A stretch of DNA of 64,000 bases from Paraglaciecola sp. L1A13 (GTDB taxonomy: Bacteria > Pseudomonadota > Gammaproteobacteria > Enterobacterales > Alteromonadaceae). The DNA lies in assembly GCF_009796745.1 (NCBI RefSeq), contig NZ_CP047024.1, positions 2,418,001 to 2,482,000 on the forward strand. The letters are read 5' to 3'. The number at the start of each line of letters is the position of its first letter. Position 1 is the first letter of the stretch. The position numbers were made by a program, and so were the translations under genes. This document shows positions 29,201 through 37,835 of the stretch, one piece after another. Under the pieces are notes generated by a model, which was given only the letters and a program-made list of their open reading frames with translations, did no database searches and was not told where the DNA came from.

Positions 29201-30156
29201 AAGGAAGGGACTTACTGGGCTTACAACACGAACTGCAAGGTAAAGTTAAGCAGAGCTTGAGCAGCATTGCAAAACCTGGATTAGAGAAAACAGGTATTAC
29301 GCAATGGGATTTCGATACGTTACCGAAAGAGTACGTTAGTAAACAAAGTGGCTTTAATGTTAAAGCGTATCCGGCATTAGTCCCAGAGAAGAGTTCGGTG
29401 GCGATCAAGTTATTCGACAAGCCACATATAGCCGAATCTTCTCATCAGCTTGGTTTACGGCAACTAATATCATTATCTATACCATCTCCCATTAAGTACT
29501 TGCATGCAAAGTTACCTAACAAAGCGAAGCTGGGATTATATTTTAATCCGTTTGGTAGAATCGATGCGCTTATTGACGATGTCATTGCCGCAGCGATTGA
29601 TGAGCTCATTAAACAATATCAGTCGCAACACGAAGAGATCCGCACTGCGCTAGATTTTGAGGCATGTTGTACCTATGTGCGCAGTGACATAAATGATCAT
29701 GTATTAGCCATCGCGCAAAAAGTTGAAGTGGGTCTGACCAAGGCGCACCAAATTAAGAAAAAAATGAAAGGCAATGTGCCATTGAGTATGATTAATGCCT
29801 ATGGTGATATTAAACAGCATCTAGATAGTCTAGTTTTTAGTGGATTTGTCAGCGATATCGGTTCAGAACGTTTAAATGATTGGCAGCGTTATATTGAAGG
29901 CATCGCTAGGCGTATTGAAAAACTGCCAATAGACCCTACGAAAGATCGACTTCATCAACTTAACGTTGAAAAGGTTCAGCAAGCCTACACCAATCGACTA
30001 CAAAAAATTCCCGCCGGTGTGCCCTTGCCACAAGAATTAGCTGAGGTGCGATGGATGATTGAAGAGCTTCGTGTCTCATTTTTTGCGCAGCAATTGGGTA
30101 CAGCAATGCCTATTTCTACTAAGCGCATTATTAATCAACTAGAAGCAGCCACTTGA
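26230..30156 (+). CDS. hrpA: ATP-dependent RNA helicase HrpA
   Basis: A 1308-residue DEAH-box helicase, close in length and sequence to E. coli HrpA. It has Walker A G-E-T-G-S-G-K-T-T (104-112), D-E-A-H (201-204), S-A-T, and the Q-x-x-G-R-x-G-R motif VI in N-Q-R-A-G-R-C-G-R. HA2, OB-fold and the HrpA-specific C-terminal extension follow. HrpA resolves stalled or collided ribosomes and acts in mRNA processing. The only plausible start is TTG (26230): an in-frame TGA lies four codons upstream and the next Met is residue 26. Alignment with E. coli HrpA supports beginning near this TTG. No clear ribosome site is present. Confidence 0.95.
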   Translation: MSSHVPETENTHLNSAQINALSDQCMLADRFRIRRRFQQIQRFDTEKKNEGLAKLSKDIERSVLLREQRQINLPKIDYPDLPVTEQKDKIAEAIRDNQVVIIAGETGSGKTTQIPKICLELGRGVAGLIGHTQPRRLAARSVANRIAEELHTELGNEVGFKIRFSDQVSERTYVKLMTDGILLAEIQQDSYLKKYDTIIIDEAHERSLNIDFILGILKQLLPKRPDLKLIITSATIDPERFSKHFDNAPIIQVSGRTFPVEMRYRPLLDDSQENDRDQAQAIIDAVNELGQHSQGDILVFLSGERDIRDMADALTRQQFRHTEVVPLYARLSAAEQNKIFQTHSGRRIVLATNVAETSLTVPGIKYVIDPGTARISRYSVRSKVQRLPIEAISQASANQRAGRCGRVSNGICIRLYSEEDFNNRDEFTDPEILRTNLASVILQMLALGLGKIDQFPFVQMPDSRSINDGFNLLEELGGVEKNTGRLSLTTIGRQMARLPIDPRYARMIVEAEKQNSMRDVTVITAGLSIQDPRERPQDKRQAADEKHQAFANKDSDFLALLTIWHEFKAKQTELTNNQLRKWCKQHFINYLRMREWQDIVSQLKKSIAELGFRISQAEADYQAIHQAMAAGLLSHIGNKDKNKEYLGARNSRFMLFPGSGIAKTSPKWLMVAELVDTSRLFGRMGAKIEPQWLESLAPHLIKRNYSEPHWSKKQGVAQAFESVTLYGLPLVTKRRVAYSQIDPVVSREIFIREALVNQDTKLQYDFLIENQLEVDEIKGLEDKTRRRDLLVDEDALVDFYAEHIPSHVCSEASFKKWWSKARTLSPDLLTYSKQMLLKNSPSKAHEYDFPETWQQGNLTLRLDYHFNPTDVDDGVSLLVPLSLLNQLTISGFDWLVPGLRSELIITLIKLLPKRLRRNFVPAPNYAEACLADITPIDSHGQSVTFLSALSLKLKRMTGVDVSGDDWQIDNLPLHLRFNFKVLDENNSVLKQGRDLLGLQHELQGKVKQSLSSIAKPGLEKTGITQWDFDTLPKEYVSKQSGFNVKAYPALVPEKSSVAIKLFDKPHIAESSHQLGLRQLISLSIPSPIKYLHAKLPNKAKLGLYFNPFGRIDALIDDVIAAAIDELIKQYQSQHEEIRTALDFEACCTYVRSDINDHVLAIAQKVEVGLTKAHQIKKKMKGNVPLSMINAYGDIKQHLDSLVFSGFVSDIGSERLNDWQRYIEGIARRIEKLPIDPTKDRLHQLNVEKVQQAYTNRLQKIPAGVPLPQELAEVRWMIEELRVSFFAQQLGTAMPISTKRIINQLEAAT

Positions 30157-30170
30157 TTTGGCAAGGAAAC

Positions 30171-30206
30171 AACGGATTTAATCAGCTGGATTAAGCAAAG
30201 TCCGTT
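30171..30206 (+). terminator. Hairpin after hrpA, possible transcript end
   Basis: AACGGA (30171-30176) pairs with TCCGTT (30201-30206), and TTAATC (30178-30183) with GATTAA (30189-30194). There is no T-run, so it may be a factor-dependent end or a stability hairpin between hrpA and the PilZ gene. Confidence 0.45.
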
Positions 30207-30267
30207 GACATTGGTTTCACCGCACCCTATAAACACTGAGTAGGTAAAAAACTAGGACGGAATTTTA

Positions 30268-30570
30268 ATGTTAGGCTACAACGACAAACGTAATTTTTTT
30301 CGTATGATGGTAAATTCAGCGTGCGAAATAGTGGTAAACGACGATGAGTCGAGTCGCACATTACCAGCGGTATGCAAGGATATTAGCGCCACTGGTATGT
30401 CATTCGAAGTAGACGAACAGTCAGTAGAGATTGGAACAATGGTCGATGTATATATTGAATCAACCAACAGCCAAATACCTTCTTTATCTGCTAAAGCCCG
30501 TGTAGTTCGTTCTGAATGCAGCGAAGACAAGACCTGTATTATTGGTGTTGAAATTACAGAAATGAATTAA
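30268..30570 (+). CDS. PilZ-domain protein (c-di-GMP receptor type)
   Basis: A 100-residue single PilZ domain. The two c-di-GMP-binding elements are present: R-N-F-F-R near the N-terminus (about residues 8-12, fitting RxxxR) and D-I-S-A-T-G-M-S-F (about 38-46, fitting D/NxSxxG). It should bind the second messenger and pass the signal to an unknown partner, perhaps in motility or surface attachment. The gene stands alone, downstream of hrpA and convergent with rlmI. Confidence 0.9.
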   Translation: MLGYNDKRNFFRMMVNSACEIVVNDDESSRTLPAVCKDISATGMSFEVDEQSVEIGTMVDVYIESTNSQIPSLSAKARVVRSECSEDKTCIIGVEITEMN

Positions 30571-30611
30571 CAGTCGGTTTGCTATCTATTCTTTTTTACT
30601 GTGTCGACATT

Positions 30612-30647
30612 TCGCGGTGTTATAGGGCTTTGCCTGTTGCACCGCGA
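30612..30647. terminator. Hairpin between convergent PilZ and rlmI genes
   Basis: TCGCGGTG (30612-30619) pairs perfectly with CACCGCGA (30640-30647), with a short inner stem. T-runs are poor on both strands, so it is a probable but not classical terminator. Confidence 0.55.
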
Positions 30648-30659
30648 GAGTAAAGTTGT

Positions 30660-31847
30660 CTATAAAACCTTACATACTAGGCCCTTCAAGTAGAAGCCTT
30701 CTGGGTAGTTTGTAGACACTGGATGATCGGGAGCCTGAGAAAGACGCTGTAATATCTGAACCTCTCGACCAGCATCAAGTGCAGCATCGGCCACAACTTT
30801 CTGAAATAGGTCAAACGGCATCAAGCCCGAACAACTAAATGTGACAAGGATCCCTCCGGGTTGCATAATTTGCATAGCCAACATATTAATGTCTTTGTAA
30901 CCGCGGCAGGCACGATTTAACGACGCTTTTGAGTCTACGAATTTGGGAGGGTCGAGTATGATCTGTGAGAAATGGCGATCTTGTGCCTTATAATCACGTA
31001 GTGCTTGAAACACGTCTTGATTACTAAACTCGCACTTACTGGTATCTAATCCGTTGATCTCGACATTACGTTCAGCGGTTTTCAAAGCTAAATCCGATAC
31101 ATCTAAACTGGTTACACTACGCGCGCCAGCGGCTAAGGCGTAACTACCAAACGTTCCTGTATAACAAAAGCAATTTAGCACATCACGATCTTTAGCGTAT
31201 TGCGCCGCAATAGCGCGGTTATCGCGCTGATCTAAATAAAAACCTGTTTTGTGACCAAGCTTTACATTGACGATGATTTTCACACCATTTTCTTCAATCA
31301 CAACTTCATCTGGAATATCGCCTGCCAACACTTGCGCTATTTCTTCTAGGCCCTCTTTTTTACGTACAGCGACATCACTACGCTCATAAATTACATGCTG
31401 TGGAAATTGTGACTTAAGTGCCCAAACTATTTTCTCGCGATGTTTATCGGCACCGGCAGAGAGGAGTTGGCAAACGATAATATTATTATATATATCAATG
31501 GTGACACCGGGTAAACCATCTGATTCAGCAGCAATTAAACGATAACCTGTAAGACCATGGCGTTGTATCAGTTCTTCTCTAGATGATTGCGCTCTTGCAA
31601 TACGACGTTGAAAAAATCCGTTATCAATACTTTCATTTTGCTCAAACGTCCATATTCTAACTTGTATCTGAGAATGAGGGGAGAAAGCACCTCTTCCTAA
31701 CCAAACGTCTTCATGACTATAAACATCGACGGTATCGCCGAGGTTTAATCGTCCTTTTGTGCTTTCGATAGCACTGGCAAAAATCCAAGGATGACGGCGA
31801 AGTAGCGATTTTTCTCGACCAGGGTGTAATGTAACGCGTGATGACAT
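30660..31847 (-). CDS. rlmI: 23S rRNA (cytosine1962-C5)-methyltransferase RlmI
   Basis: A SAM-dependent methyltransferase of 395 residues. An N-terminal PUA domain ([14 protein letters not shown]) is followed by an RRM-like linker and a Rossmann domain with C-F-C-Y-T-G-T-F-G, catalytic-region D-P-P-K-F-V and F-S-C-S-G-L. It aligns along its length with E. coli RlmI, which makes m5C1962 in 23S rRNA. The ATG at 31847 begins M-S-S-R-V-T-L exactly as the family does; the frame is open for 34 more codons upstream, but those are unconserved and overlap the divergent oxidoreductase. Confidence 0.95.
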   Translation of the reverse strand: MSSRVTLHPGREKSLLRRHPWIFASAIESTKGRLNLGDTVDVYSHEDVWLGRGAFSPHSQIQVRIWTFEQNESIDNGFFQRRIARAQSSREELIQRHGLTGYRLIAAESDGLPGVTIDIYNNIIVCQLLSAGADKHREKIVWALKSQFPQHVIYERSDVAVRKKEGLEEIAQVLAGDIPDEVVIEENGVKIIVNVKLGHKTGFYLDQRDNRAIAAQYAKDRDVLNCFCYTGTFGSYALAAGARSVTSLDVSDLALKTAERNVEINGLDTSKCEFSNQDVFQALRDYKAQDRHFSQIILDPPKFVDSKASLNRACRGYKDINMLAMQIMQPGGILVTFSCSGLMPFDLFQKVVADAALDAGREVQILQRLSQAPDHPVSTNYPEGFYLKGLVCKVL

Positions 31848-31947
31848 AGTGTAGTGGTTTCCAACATACAGAATTAAATAGGCGAGCGTGTGGTAAATAT
31901 TCCTTCTCGCGAGCATCAAACTGAACAAGAAATTCAATGGAGAATTC

Positions 31948-32934
31948 ATGCAATTTATTGACTATCAAGAAGGTCCAGCGACTGACACGCTTTTTATTAA
32001 TGATACAACAAAACCCGTGCTCAAACATGGGCAAGTATTAGTTAAGGTGCATAGTTTCGGCATAAATCGAGCTGATACACTGCAACGTCAGGGAAAATAC
32101 CCAGCTCCCAGAGGTGAAAGCCCCATATTAGGTTTGGAAGTGTCGGGGGAAGTTGTTCAACTCGGGCCAGACCCAATCGACACTCAGAGTCATTGGTGCA
32201 TCGGAGATGAAGTTTTTGCCTTGGTTGCTGGAGGCGGCTATGCCGAATATGTAGCGGTTAATGCATCACACCTTATTGCTAAACCAAATAGCGTTGATAT
32301 GCCTAGTGCAGCGGGAATAGCAGAAGTGTTTTTGACTGCATACCAGAGTCTATTTCAGGTTGGGGGCTTAAAACCTGATCAACGGGTTTTGATCCACGCG
32401 GGGGCAAGTGCGGTTGGCCTGGCCGCAATTCAGTTAGCTAAAGCTCGGGGGTGTCATGTCAGCGTAACGGCATCCACTGAAAAAAAATTAGCTATGTGTG
32501 AAAAATATGGCGCAGATCGATTGATTAATTATAAGACTCAAAACTTCGCTGAATGTTTTGAGCAAGGTGGCGTTGATGTCATTATTGATTTTGTAGGGGG
32601 AGATTATATCAATCGCAATCTTCGCATTTTGAATGTAGACGGAACCATCGTCTATCTTGCCATGCTAGCTGGGCGTTACGGCGATAAGCTTGATATGGCA
32701 CTTATGTTGGCTAAGCGAGCAACAATTACTGGCTCAACACTTCGCAGCCGAACTGATGAATACAAAACAGCATTAATCGAAGCATTTTCCAAGGAATTTT
32801 TGGCAGACTTTGAAAGTGGAGCGTTACGCCCTGTGATTGATACTCGATATGACGTTAAAGATATTGCTATTACCCATCAGCGTCTTGAACAAAATGATAG
32901 TATGGGGAAATTAGTCGTATCTTGGTCAAGCTAG
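31948..32934 (+). CDS. NAD(P)H quinone oxidoreductase, PIG3-type MDR protein
   Basis: A 328-residue zinc-independent medium-chain reductase. It has the N-terminal GroES-like domain with [13 protein letters not shown] and the NADP-binding Rossmann fold with [11 protein letters not shown] (about residues 152-162). This pattern is that of the TP53I3/PIG3 quinone reductase group, which reduces quinones with NADPH. The gene is divergent from rlmI; no pathway context. Confidence 0.88.
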   Translation: MQFIDYQEGPATDTLFINDTTKPVLKHGQVLVKVHSFGINRADTLQRQGKYPAPRGESPILGLEVSGEVVQLGPDPIDTQSHWCIGDEVFALVAGGGYAEYVAVNASHLIAKPNSVDMPSAAGIAEVFLTAYQSLFQVGGLKPDQRVLIHAGASAVGLAAIQLAKARGCHVSVTASTEKKLAMCEKYGADRLINYKTQNFAECFEQGGVDVIIDFVGGDYINRNLRILNVDGTIVYLAMLAGRYGDKLDMALMLAKRATITGSTLRSRTDEYKTALIEAFSKEFLADFESGALRPVIDTRYDVKDIAITHQRLEQNDSMGKLVVSWSS

Positions 32935-32965
32935 CGAAGTTCAGCAAGCCAATATGACCAACGGG

Positions 32966-32987
32966 GTAGGGGGATTACTCCCCCTAC
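32966..32987. terminator. Strong hairpin between convergent genes
   Basis: GTAGGGGGA (32966-32974), loop TTAC and TCCCCCTAC (32979-32987) form a nine-base GC-rich stem in the 66-base gap between the oxidoreductase and the EF-hand gene. It lacks a T-run on either strand, but the position suggests a shared transcript end. Confidence 0.6.
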
Positions 32988-33000
32988 GTTAATGCGTCGC

Positions 33001-33219
33001 TTAATGCTTTTGCAGAACGCTAAATTCCTGCTTTGATACGAATCCATCGTTATTGTTATCTAGTTCAGCAAAAATGGCCGTTAACGTAGTATCGATACTT
33101 GCTTCTTGGGCACTAAGCAGATTGTCTTCGTTTACATCAAGGGCGGTAAAAATGTCAGTGGTAGCAAAAACGCTGCTTGATGACATAAAAAATAAACCCA
33201 CGATTATGATTTTTTTCAT
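33001..33219 (-). CDS. Small exported EF-hand protein (second of a tandem pair)
   Basis: A 72-residue protein with a signal peptide (about residues 1-20, ending near V-F-A) and two EF-hand loops: D-V-N-E-D-N-L-L-S-A-Q-E and D-N-N-N-D-G-F-V-S-K-Q-E. The second is fully canonical at positions 1, 3, 5 and 12; the first lacks the Gly at position 6. It should bind calcium in the periplasm or outside the cell. The ATG at 33219 is chosen because TAGGAG lies just before it. It is a paralogue of the upstream gene at 33290-33496; the function is unknown. Confidence 0.82.
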   Translation of the reverse strand: MKKIIIVGLFFMSSSSVFATTDIFTALDVNEDNLLSAQEASIDTTLTAIFAELDNNNDGFVSKQEFSVLQKH

Positions 33220-33289
33220 ATTTTCTCCTAATGTTGATAAGTACAATGGCAATGTTTGTTTAGACGCTAATACTATTCAAACCCACTCA

Positions 33290-33496
33290 TTAACTTTCAA
33301 GTTCACTGGCTGATAAATAACCGTCTTTGTTGACATCTAATTCTGTAAATACTGAAGACAGCGCCGCATCAGATGATGCTTCTTCTACACTGATGCGACC
33401 ATCGTTATCGGCATCTAGTGCGTCCATTATGTCTTCTTGTGCAAAAGCAGAGCCTGAAGCAAAACAAAGGCAGGTAATCGCAATTAAATTTTTCAT
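33290..33496 (-). CDS. Small exported EF-hand protein (first of a tandem pair)
   Basis: A 68-residue protein with a signal peptide (cut near S-A-F-A-Q, about residue 19) and two canonical EF-hand loops: D-A-D-N-D-G-R-I-S-V-E-E and D-V-N-K-D-G-Y-L-S-A-S-E. It is closely similar in layout to its downstream neighbour 70 bases away, so the pair arose by duplication. It probably buffers or senses calcium outside the cytoplasm. AAGGAT lies eight bases before the ATG. Confidence 0.85.
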   Translation of the reverse strand: MKNLIAITCLCFASGSAFAQEDIMDALDADNDGRISVEEASSDAALSSVFTELDVNKDGYLSASELES

Positions 33497-33943
33497 GGTA
33501 TCGAATCCTTGTGGCTAAATAAGCTTAGCTAAGTTGTCGAGATTGTGCCTACATTGGTAGCCTCTACCGGCAGTGCAAACACAACATATTCACGAGCGAT
33601 ATTGCTCAGGTATTCATATCTAGCGCGACCGAGTCAAATGAAACGACTAAGACTTTGAATACGAATTTAGACATTACATATATCGTGCCAATGGAATAAA
33701 TACCTTTAAAATCAGTTGGTTAAAAATAATTTAAAGGCTAGAAGGGGGGGGCCGCTATGTTTGCAAGAGTCAATGGTACGGATACAGTTACACTTAATGC
33801 AGGTGTTTTTAAATTATGTTATTAATCAGTAGGTTAAAGGGGAGCAAATTAGTTACGCGTAGCGCAAAAGCGACAAAATGATAAACATAAATTAATTCAT
33901 TACGCTCTATTCATAGTGCCACTTTTAATGGATTTATATGATG
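33497..33943. other. Intergenic region between EF-hand genes and the glucosylglycerate operon
   Basis: 447 bases without a supported gene. It holds a run of eight G (33744-33751) followed by a possible 22-codon ORF (33757-33825) that I do not call. It should contain the EF-hand promoter and the 3' end of the operon that ends at 33944; no clear hairpin terminator is visible. Confidence 0.4.
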
Positions 33944-35704
33944 TTAGTTTTTGGGCAAATTACTTATCCACATAGACTGATAAGGCGCTAATTCAACGGT
34001 ATGATCAGTTGCATAAATAGGTTGTTTGGTAAGAAGATCAAGCCATTCATCCGTACCGACCAAATTAATATCGGTTAAATGAATCTCTTGAGGTTCATCA
34101 CTAATATTATTTATACAAAATATACTTTGCCGCCGATCAATACTTTGTCGCCAAAAACCAAATATTTGCGTGCCTAACTGCAATGTGAACTGTGTTGCAT
34201 TTGGGTGAAACGCAACTTGTTGGCGACGAATAGTTAACAAATCACCCATAGCATTCAACACTTTATGGTGCTGGCTAAATGTTGATGCGAGTTGTTTTTG
34301 CAACTCATCGTATTGCCATTTGTGGCGGTTAATTGCTCTGTTATGACTGGTGTTTTTTACCCGCTCGTAATCGTTGCCTGTCGCCAACAAACTATGAATA
34401 TATATCCCTGGGATCCCTTCAAGAGCCAACATAATAGCGTGGGCACATATGAATCGCTGAAATCCCCATTTGTCTGGGCCCTTTGTGGTGCCTTGTAAAG
34501 CATCATACAAAGCGATGTTAATTTCATAAGCTTTTTGTTGACCATTCTCAGACGCGCGCCATGAAACTCTGCCACCGAAATTTTGCATGGTATTAACTAA
34601 TACGGTCAGTTCTTCGTCTTCGAGCAAACCTTCCGCGGGACGAAGACCGATTCCATCGTGGGAAGCAATAAAGTTAAAATAGGTCGTGCCGTTTTGCGCA
34701 GGAGGCATGCTCATTAACCATGACTTAAGGTAATGACAATCGCCAGTAATTAAGGTATTAACCAGTAAAGGCGGTAACGAGAAATTATAAATTGCGTGGG
34801 CTTCGTTGGCATTACCTAAATAAGCCAAATTTTCTCGATTAGGAATATTGGTTTCAGTGATGATAATAACATCAGGTTGGGCATACTCAATCAAGGTACG
34901 TAGCAGCCTAACGACCTCATGAGTCTGTTCCAAATTAATGCAACTGGTACCCACTTTTTTCCACAGAAAGGCTACTGCATCCAACCGAAATAAGCGCACC
35001 CCATTATCCAGGTACTGCCTGATAATTGAAACAAAGGCTTGCAGTACCTTTGGATTACGAAAATCAAAATCGACCTGATCATGGCTAAATGTGCACCAAA
35101 CATGTTCCATACCGTTAGCTGTTTCAGTTTCGCGTAATAAAGGTGAAGTGCGCGGGCGTACGACATTTGATAGGTCGTCTTCTGGGATTGCAGTATAAAA
35201 GAAATCGCTGCCCACACCTTCGCCTTTTATAAAATTATCAAACCAAGCACTTCTCGACGAACAGTGATTAATAACCACATCTGACATAAGTCTAAAATCT
35301 TTCGCGATACTCTTAATGTCCGTCCAATCTCCAAGTGATTCATTTACACTGGAGTAATCAATGACGGCGAACCCATCGTCAGAGCTGTAAGGAAAGAAAG
35401 GTAAAATATGAACACTGTTAATATGTTGAGTGCAACTTTGCTTTAAAAATTTATGCAAGGTCTTTAAAGGTTTAACACCTTCTTCTTCAATCGAATCGCC
35501 GTACGTGATCAGAACGGCATCTTGTTGGGTCCAATTGTTATGGTGACGCAGAGGGCGAGTAATGTCTTTATCTTCACTAAACTCCATTGTCGTTAAGAGA
35601 TCACGAGCGACCTCCTGATAACTTTGTGACAACTCCACCTCATTATAAATGACGGCTAGATGATGTTCGACTAACTCAGTTAGCTCTTTATAAGTACTTT
35701 GCAT
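33944..35704 (-). CDS. GH13_18 phosphorylase, probable glucosylglycerate phosphorylase
   Basis: A 586-residue enzyme of the sucrose-phosphorylase subfamily of GH13. The nucleophile lies in [11 protein letters not shown], the acid/base in I-I-T-E-T-N, and H-D-G-I-G follows. The [11 protein letters not shown] segment is typical of the group with YcjM and glucosylglycerate phosphorylase rather than true sucrose phosphorylase. The expected reaction is glucosylglycerate plus phosphate giving glucose-1-phosphate and D-glycerate. It is the last gene of a four-gene operon, 28 bases after the synthase gene. Substrate choice rests on the neighbours. Glucosylglycerol or sucrose remain alternatives. Confidence 0.85.
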   Translation of the reverse strand: MQSTYKELTELVEHHLAVIYNEVELSQSYQEVARDLLTTMEFSEDKDITRPLRHHNNWTQQDAVLITYGDSIEEEGVKPLKTLHKFLKQSCTQHINSVHILPFFPYSSDDGFAVIDYSSVNESLGDWTDIKSIAKDFRLMSDVVINHCSSRSAWFDNFIKGEGVGSDFFYTAIPEDDLSNVVRPRTSPLLRETETANGMEHVWCTFSHDQVDFDFRNPKVLQAFVSIIRQYLDNGVRLFRLDAVAFLWKKVGTSCINLEQTHEVVRLLRTLIEYAQPDVIIITETNIPNRENLAYLGNANEAHAIYNFSLPPLLVNTLITGDCHYLKSWLMSMPPAQNGTTYFNFIASHDGIGLRPAEGLLEDEELTVLVNTMQNFGGRVSWRASENGQQKAYEINIALYDALQGTTKGPDKWGFQRFICAHAIMLALEGIPGIYIHSLLATGNDYERVKNTSHNRAINRHKWQYDELQKQLASTFSQHHKVLNAMGDLLTIRRQQVAFHPNATQFTLQLGTQIFGFWRQSIDRRQSIFCINNISDEPQEIHLTDINLVGTDEWLDLLTKQPIYATDHTVELAPYQSMWISNLPKN

Positions 35705-35732
35705 TGCTTCACCATTAATTGTATTTGTTACT

Positions 35733-36962
35733 TTATAGGGTGTTTTTACACTCGTTATAATCCTGCTCTACGGCGTCTCTAAGTCTTTCTAGTACGTTTG
35801 GCATTGCACTGATAACTCGGTTCCAACTAGGAATGAATGGGGTCTCCATTGGATTATCTAAAAAGCTTTCACCCGCCTTCATAATATTCTCCGCAAACAA
35901 CTCCACGGCCTTTTCTTCGCTGTGTATATCAAGTGATAAGCCATTCATGATTGCATCGTTGTGGTAGGTTTCAACGAAGTCTAACGCTATGCGATAATAA
36001 GTTGCTTTTATTGAACGAAAAGTCTCGGTGTTAAATGTTTCCCCTTGAGTTGCAAGTTTTCTAAACATGGCCTTGGTGATATCAATAGACATCTTAGAAA
36101 GCCCACCCGCATCGTTGTCAGCCGACAAATCTTGATGTTTATGGTCGTAAGTTTTAGCTATATCAGCTTGACACAAGCGGTTGTTTGAATAATTACGCTG
36201 CATTTCTGATAACACACCAATTTCAAGACCCCAGTCACTTGGGATCCGAATATCACTTAATACATCGCGTCTAAATGAAAACTCACCTGCTAGGGGATAG
36301 CGGAAACTGTCCATAAATTCTAAGTATTCGGTACTGCCGATCACACGTTTAAGAGCCCGTAGCATTGGGGTAACGAGCAGACGAGACACACGGCCATTAA
36401 TTTTGCCATTAGCCACACGGGCATAATATCCCTTACAAAATTCATAGTTAAATTGAGGATTAGCTACTGGATATATCAATCTTGCCAGTAAACTACGGTC
36501 ATAAGTGAGAATATCACAATCGTGAAGCGCTACAGACTCAGCGGTACCCGTGGCGAGAATATAGCCCATGCAATACCAAACGTTTCTCCCTTTACCTAGT
36601 TCTTTTGGTGCTAAGCCTAATTCCGCTAGCTCTTTATCTAACGCCTTTAAACGGGGTCCATCGTTCCAAAGAATACGATGGTTTTGACCCAATTTTTCAA
36701 AAAACGAAATGGCATGTTTGTATTGCTCTTTGTCTGCGCGGTCAAGTCCAATAACGACTTGTGAGAGATAAGGTACTTTTGATATTTCAGACACTATATG
36801 TGGAAGTGCTTCACCTTCAAGTTCAGAAAATAATGAAGGTAAAATAAGTGCCATAGGACGACGGCGAGCAAAGCTAACCAATTCTTTTTCTAAATCTTCA
36901 ACCGGACGTTCTGAAAGGTTATGTAACGTGGTGATAATACCGTTTTGATAAAAGTCAGCCAT
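35733..36962 (-). CDS. gpgS: Glucosyl-3-phosphoglycerate synthase (GT81)
   Basis: A 409-residue retaining glycosyltransferase of family GT81. It transfers glucose from an NDP-glucose to 3-phosphoglycerate, the first committed step to glucosylglycerate. Visible elements are the nucleotide-sugar region L-P-S-L-F-S-E-L near the N-terminus, the metal-binding D-C-D (about residue 149) in A-L-H-D-C-D-I, the acceptor region [10 protein letters not shown] and the metal-ligand region T-Y-D-H-K-H-Q-D. Mannosyl-3-phosphoglycerate synthase belongs to another family (GT55/78), so glucose is the likely donor sugar. AAGGAA precedes the ATG. Product and recycling genes flank it. Confidence 0.92.
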   Translation of the reverse strand: MADFYQNGIITTLHNLSERPVEDLEKELVSFARRRPMALILPSLFSELEGEALPHIVSEISKVPYLSQVVIGLDRADKEQYKHAISFFEKLGQNHRILWNDGPRLKALDKELAELGLAPKELGKGRNVWYCMGYILATGTAESVALHDCDILTYDRSLLARLIYPVANPQFNYEFCKGYYARVANGKINGRVSRLLVTPMLRALKRVIGSTEYLEFMDSFRYPLAGEFSFRRDVLSDIRIPSDWGLEIGVLSEMQRNYSNNRLCQADIAKTYDHKHQDLSADNDAGGLSKMSIDITKAMFRKLATQGETFNTETFRSIKATYYRIALDFVETYHNDAIMNGLSLDIHSEEKAVELFAENIMKAGESFLDNPMETPFIPSWNRVISAMPNVLERLRDAVEQDYNECKNTL

Positions 36963-37010
36963 GATGATTCCTTTAGTTATAGGATAAAAATAATATACAA
37001 ATCTATGAAA

Positions 37011-37835
37011 TTAACATTCAGAGACTAAGATTTTTGTTAAACATTCGCTCCAGCCAGCTGGACCATATAACGTACTGTCGTATATACCTGCGATGCGCGA
37101 GAGCGTAGGAAATGGATGGCTTGGAGATTTCACGCGTACGGCAATATCGCTTGCGTTCAACATAGCAACATCATTATTACTGTCCCCCAATGCGATGCTC
37201 AATGTAGCACTGTTTCCAAGCTCCGATTGATACGCTTCAACCAGCCATACTAGTGCCTTTCCTTTATCGCAAAAGCCGGATACACCTAGAAATCGACCTC
37301 CTTGCAATACAGTAGCTCCGAGTTGCTGCAATTTGGTGACGAATTGAGTTTGTCGCTCTGGGGTACCAAGCCATTTTACAGGCTCACTATATAAACGAGT
37401 GTTAGCCAACTGAGCGCTTTTCTCGTCAAGCCCGGTATGTTCAATAATTTGTTGATTACTCATCGTGGAAAACTGCAAAAATTCCCCTGTAAATTGATCA
37501 TGCAGTTTTGCCAGTAAGTGCAACCAATGCGATCGAGGATTGGTAAATTCTTTTACCCAAAAACCCGATTTTTCAAGACAACCTGAAGGTTTGGATGTAA
37601 ACAAGTATTTTGGGATATATACCGCAGCGCCATTTTCAACAATCAATGGCCCGCTTAATTTTAGGTCTGCCATTAGTACGTCAAGTTCAGCTTTGGTCTT
37701 ACTGGTTGTAGGAATTACGGGAATCTGTTTACTTTTTAACACATCCAGCATATTTAACGCAGGCGTGTAATCGTAGCTGTGGTGATCAAGTAGCGTACCA
37801 TCCATATCGGTAAAAACTAACGCTTGCCTAAGCAT
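37011..37835 (-). CDS. gpgP: Glucosyl-3-phosphoglycerate phosphatase (HAD-IIB, MPGP-like)
   Basis: A 274-residue HAD-superfamily phosphatase of the mannosyl/glucosyl-3-phosphoglycerate phosphatase group. Motif I is F-T-D-M-D-G-T-L-L-D near the N-terminus, and motif III/IV is G-D-S-N-N-D-V-A-M-L near the C-terminus. It removes the phosphate from glucosyl-3-phosphoglycerate to give glucosylglycerate. The start at 37835 is set by AAGGAG five bases before the ATG and by motif I close behind; the frame is open for 14 more codons. It overlaps the end of the kinase gene by eight bases, so the two are probably translationally coupled. Confidence 0.9.
   Translation of the reverse strand: MLRQALVFTDMDGTLLDHHSYDYTPALNMLDVLKSKQIPVIPTTSKTKAELDVLMADLKLSGPLIVENGAAVYIPKYLFTSKPSGCLEKSGFWVKEFTNPRSHWLHLLAKLHDQFTGEFLQFSTMSNQQIIEHTGLDEKSAQLANTRLYSEPVKWLGTPERQTQFVTKLQQLGATVLQGGRFLGVSGFCDKGKALVWLVEAYQSELGNSATLSIALGDSNNDVAMLNASDIAVRVKSPSHPFPTLSRIAGIYDSTLYGPAGWSECLTKILVSEC

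Noticed and set aside
31848..31949. Upstream extension of RlmI by 34 codons
   Set aside because: The conserved protein starts at 31847; the extension is unconserved and would overlap the divergent gene's start.
33757..33825. 22-codon ORF after a run of eight G, in the gap before the glucosylglycerate operon
   Set aside because: Too short, no recognisable protein features, and the G-run is only superficially like a ribosome site. No transcript evidence is available.
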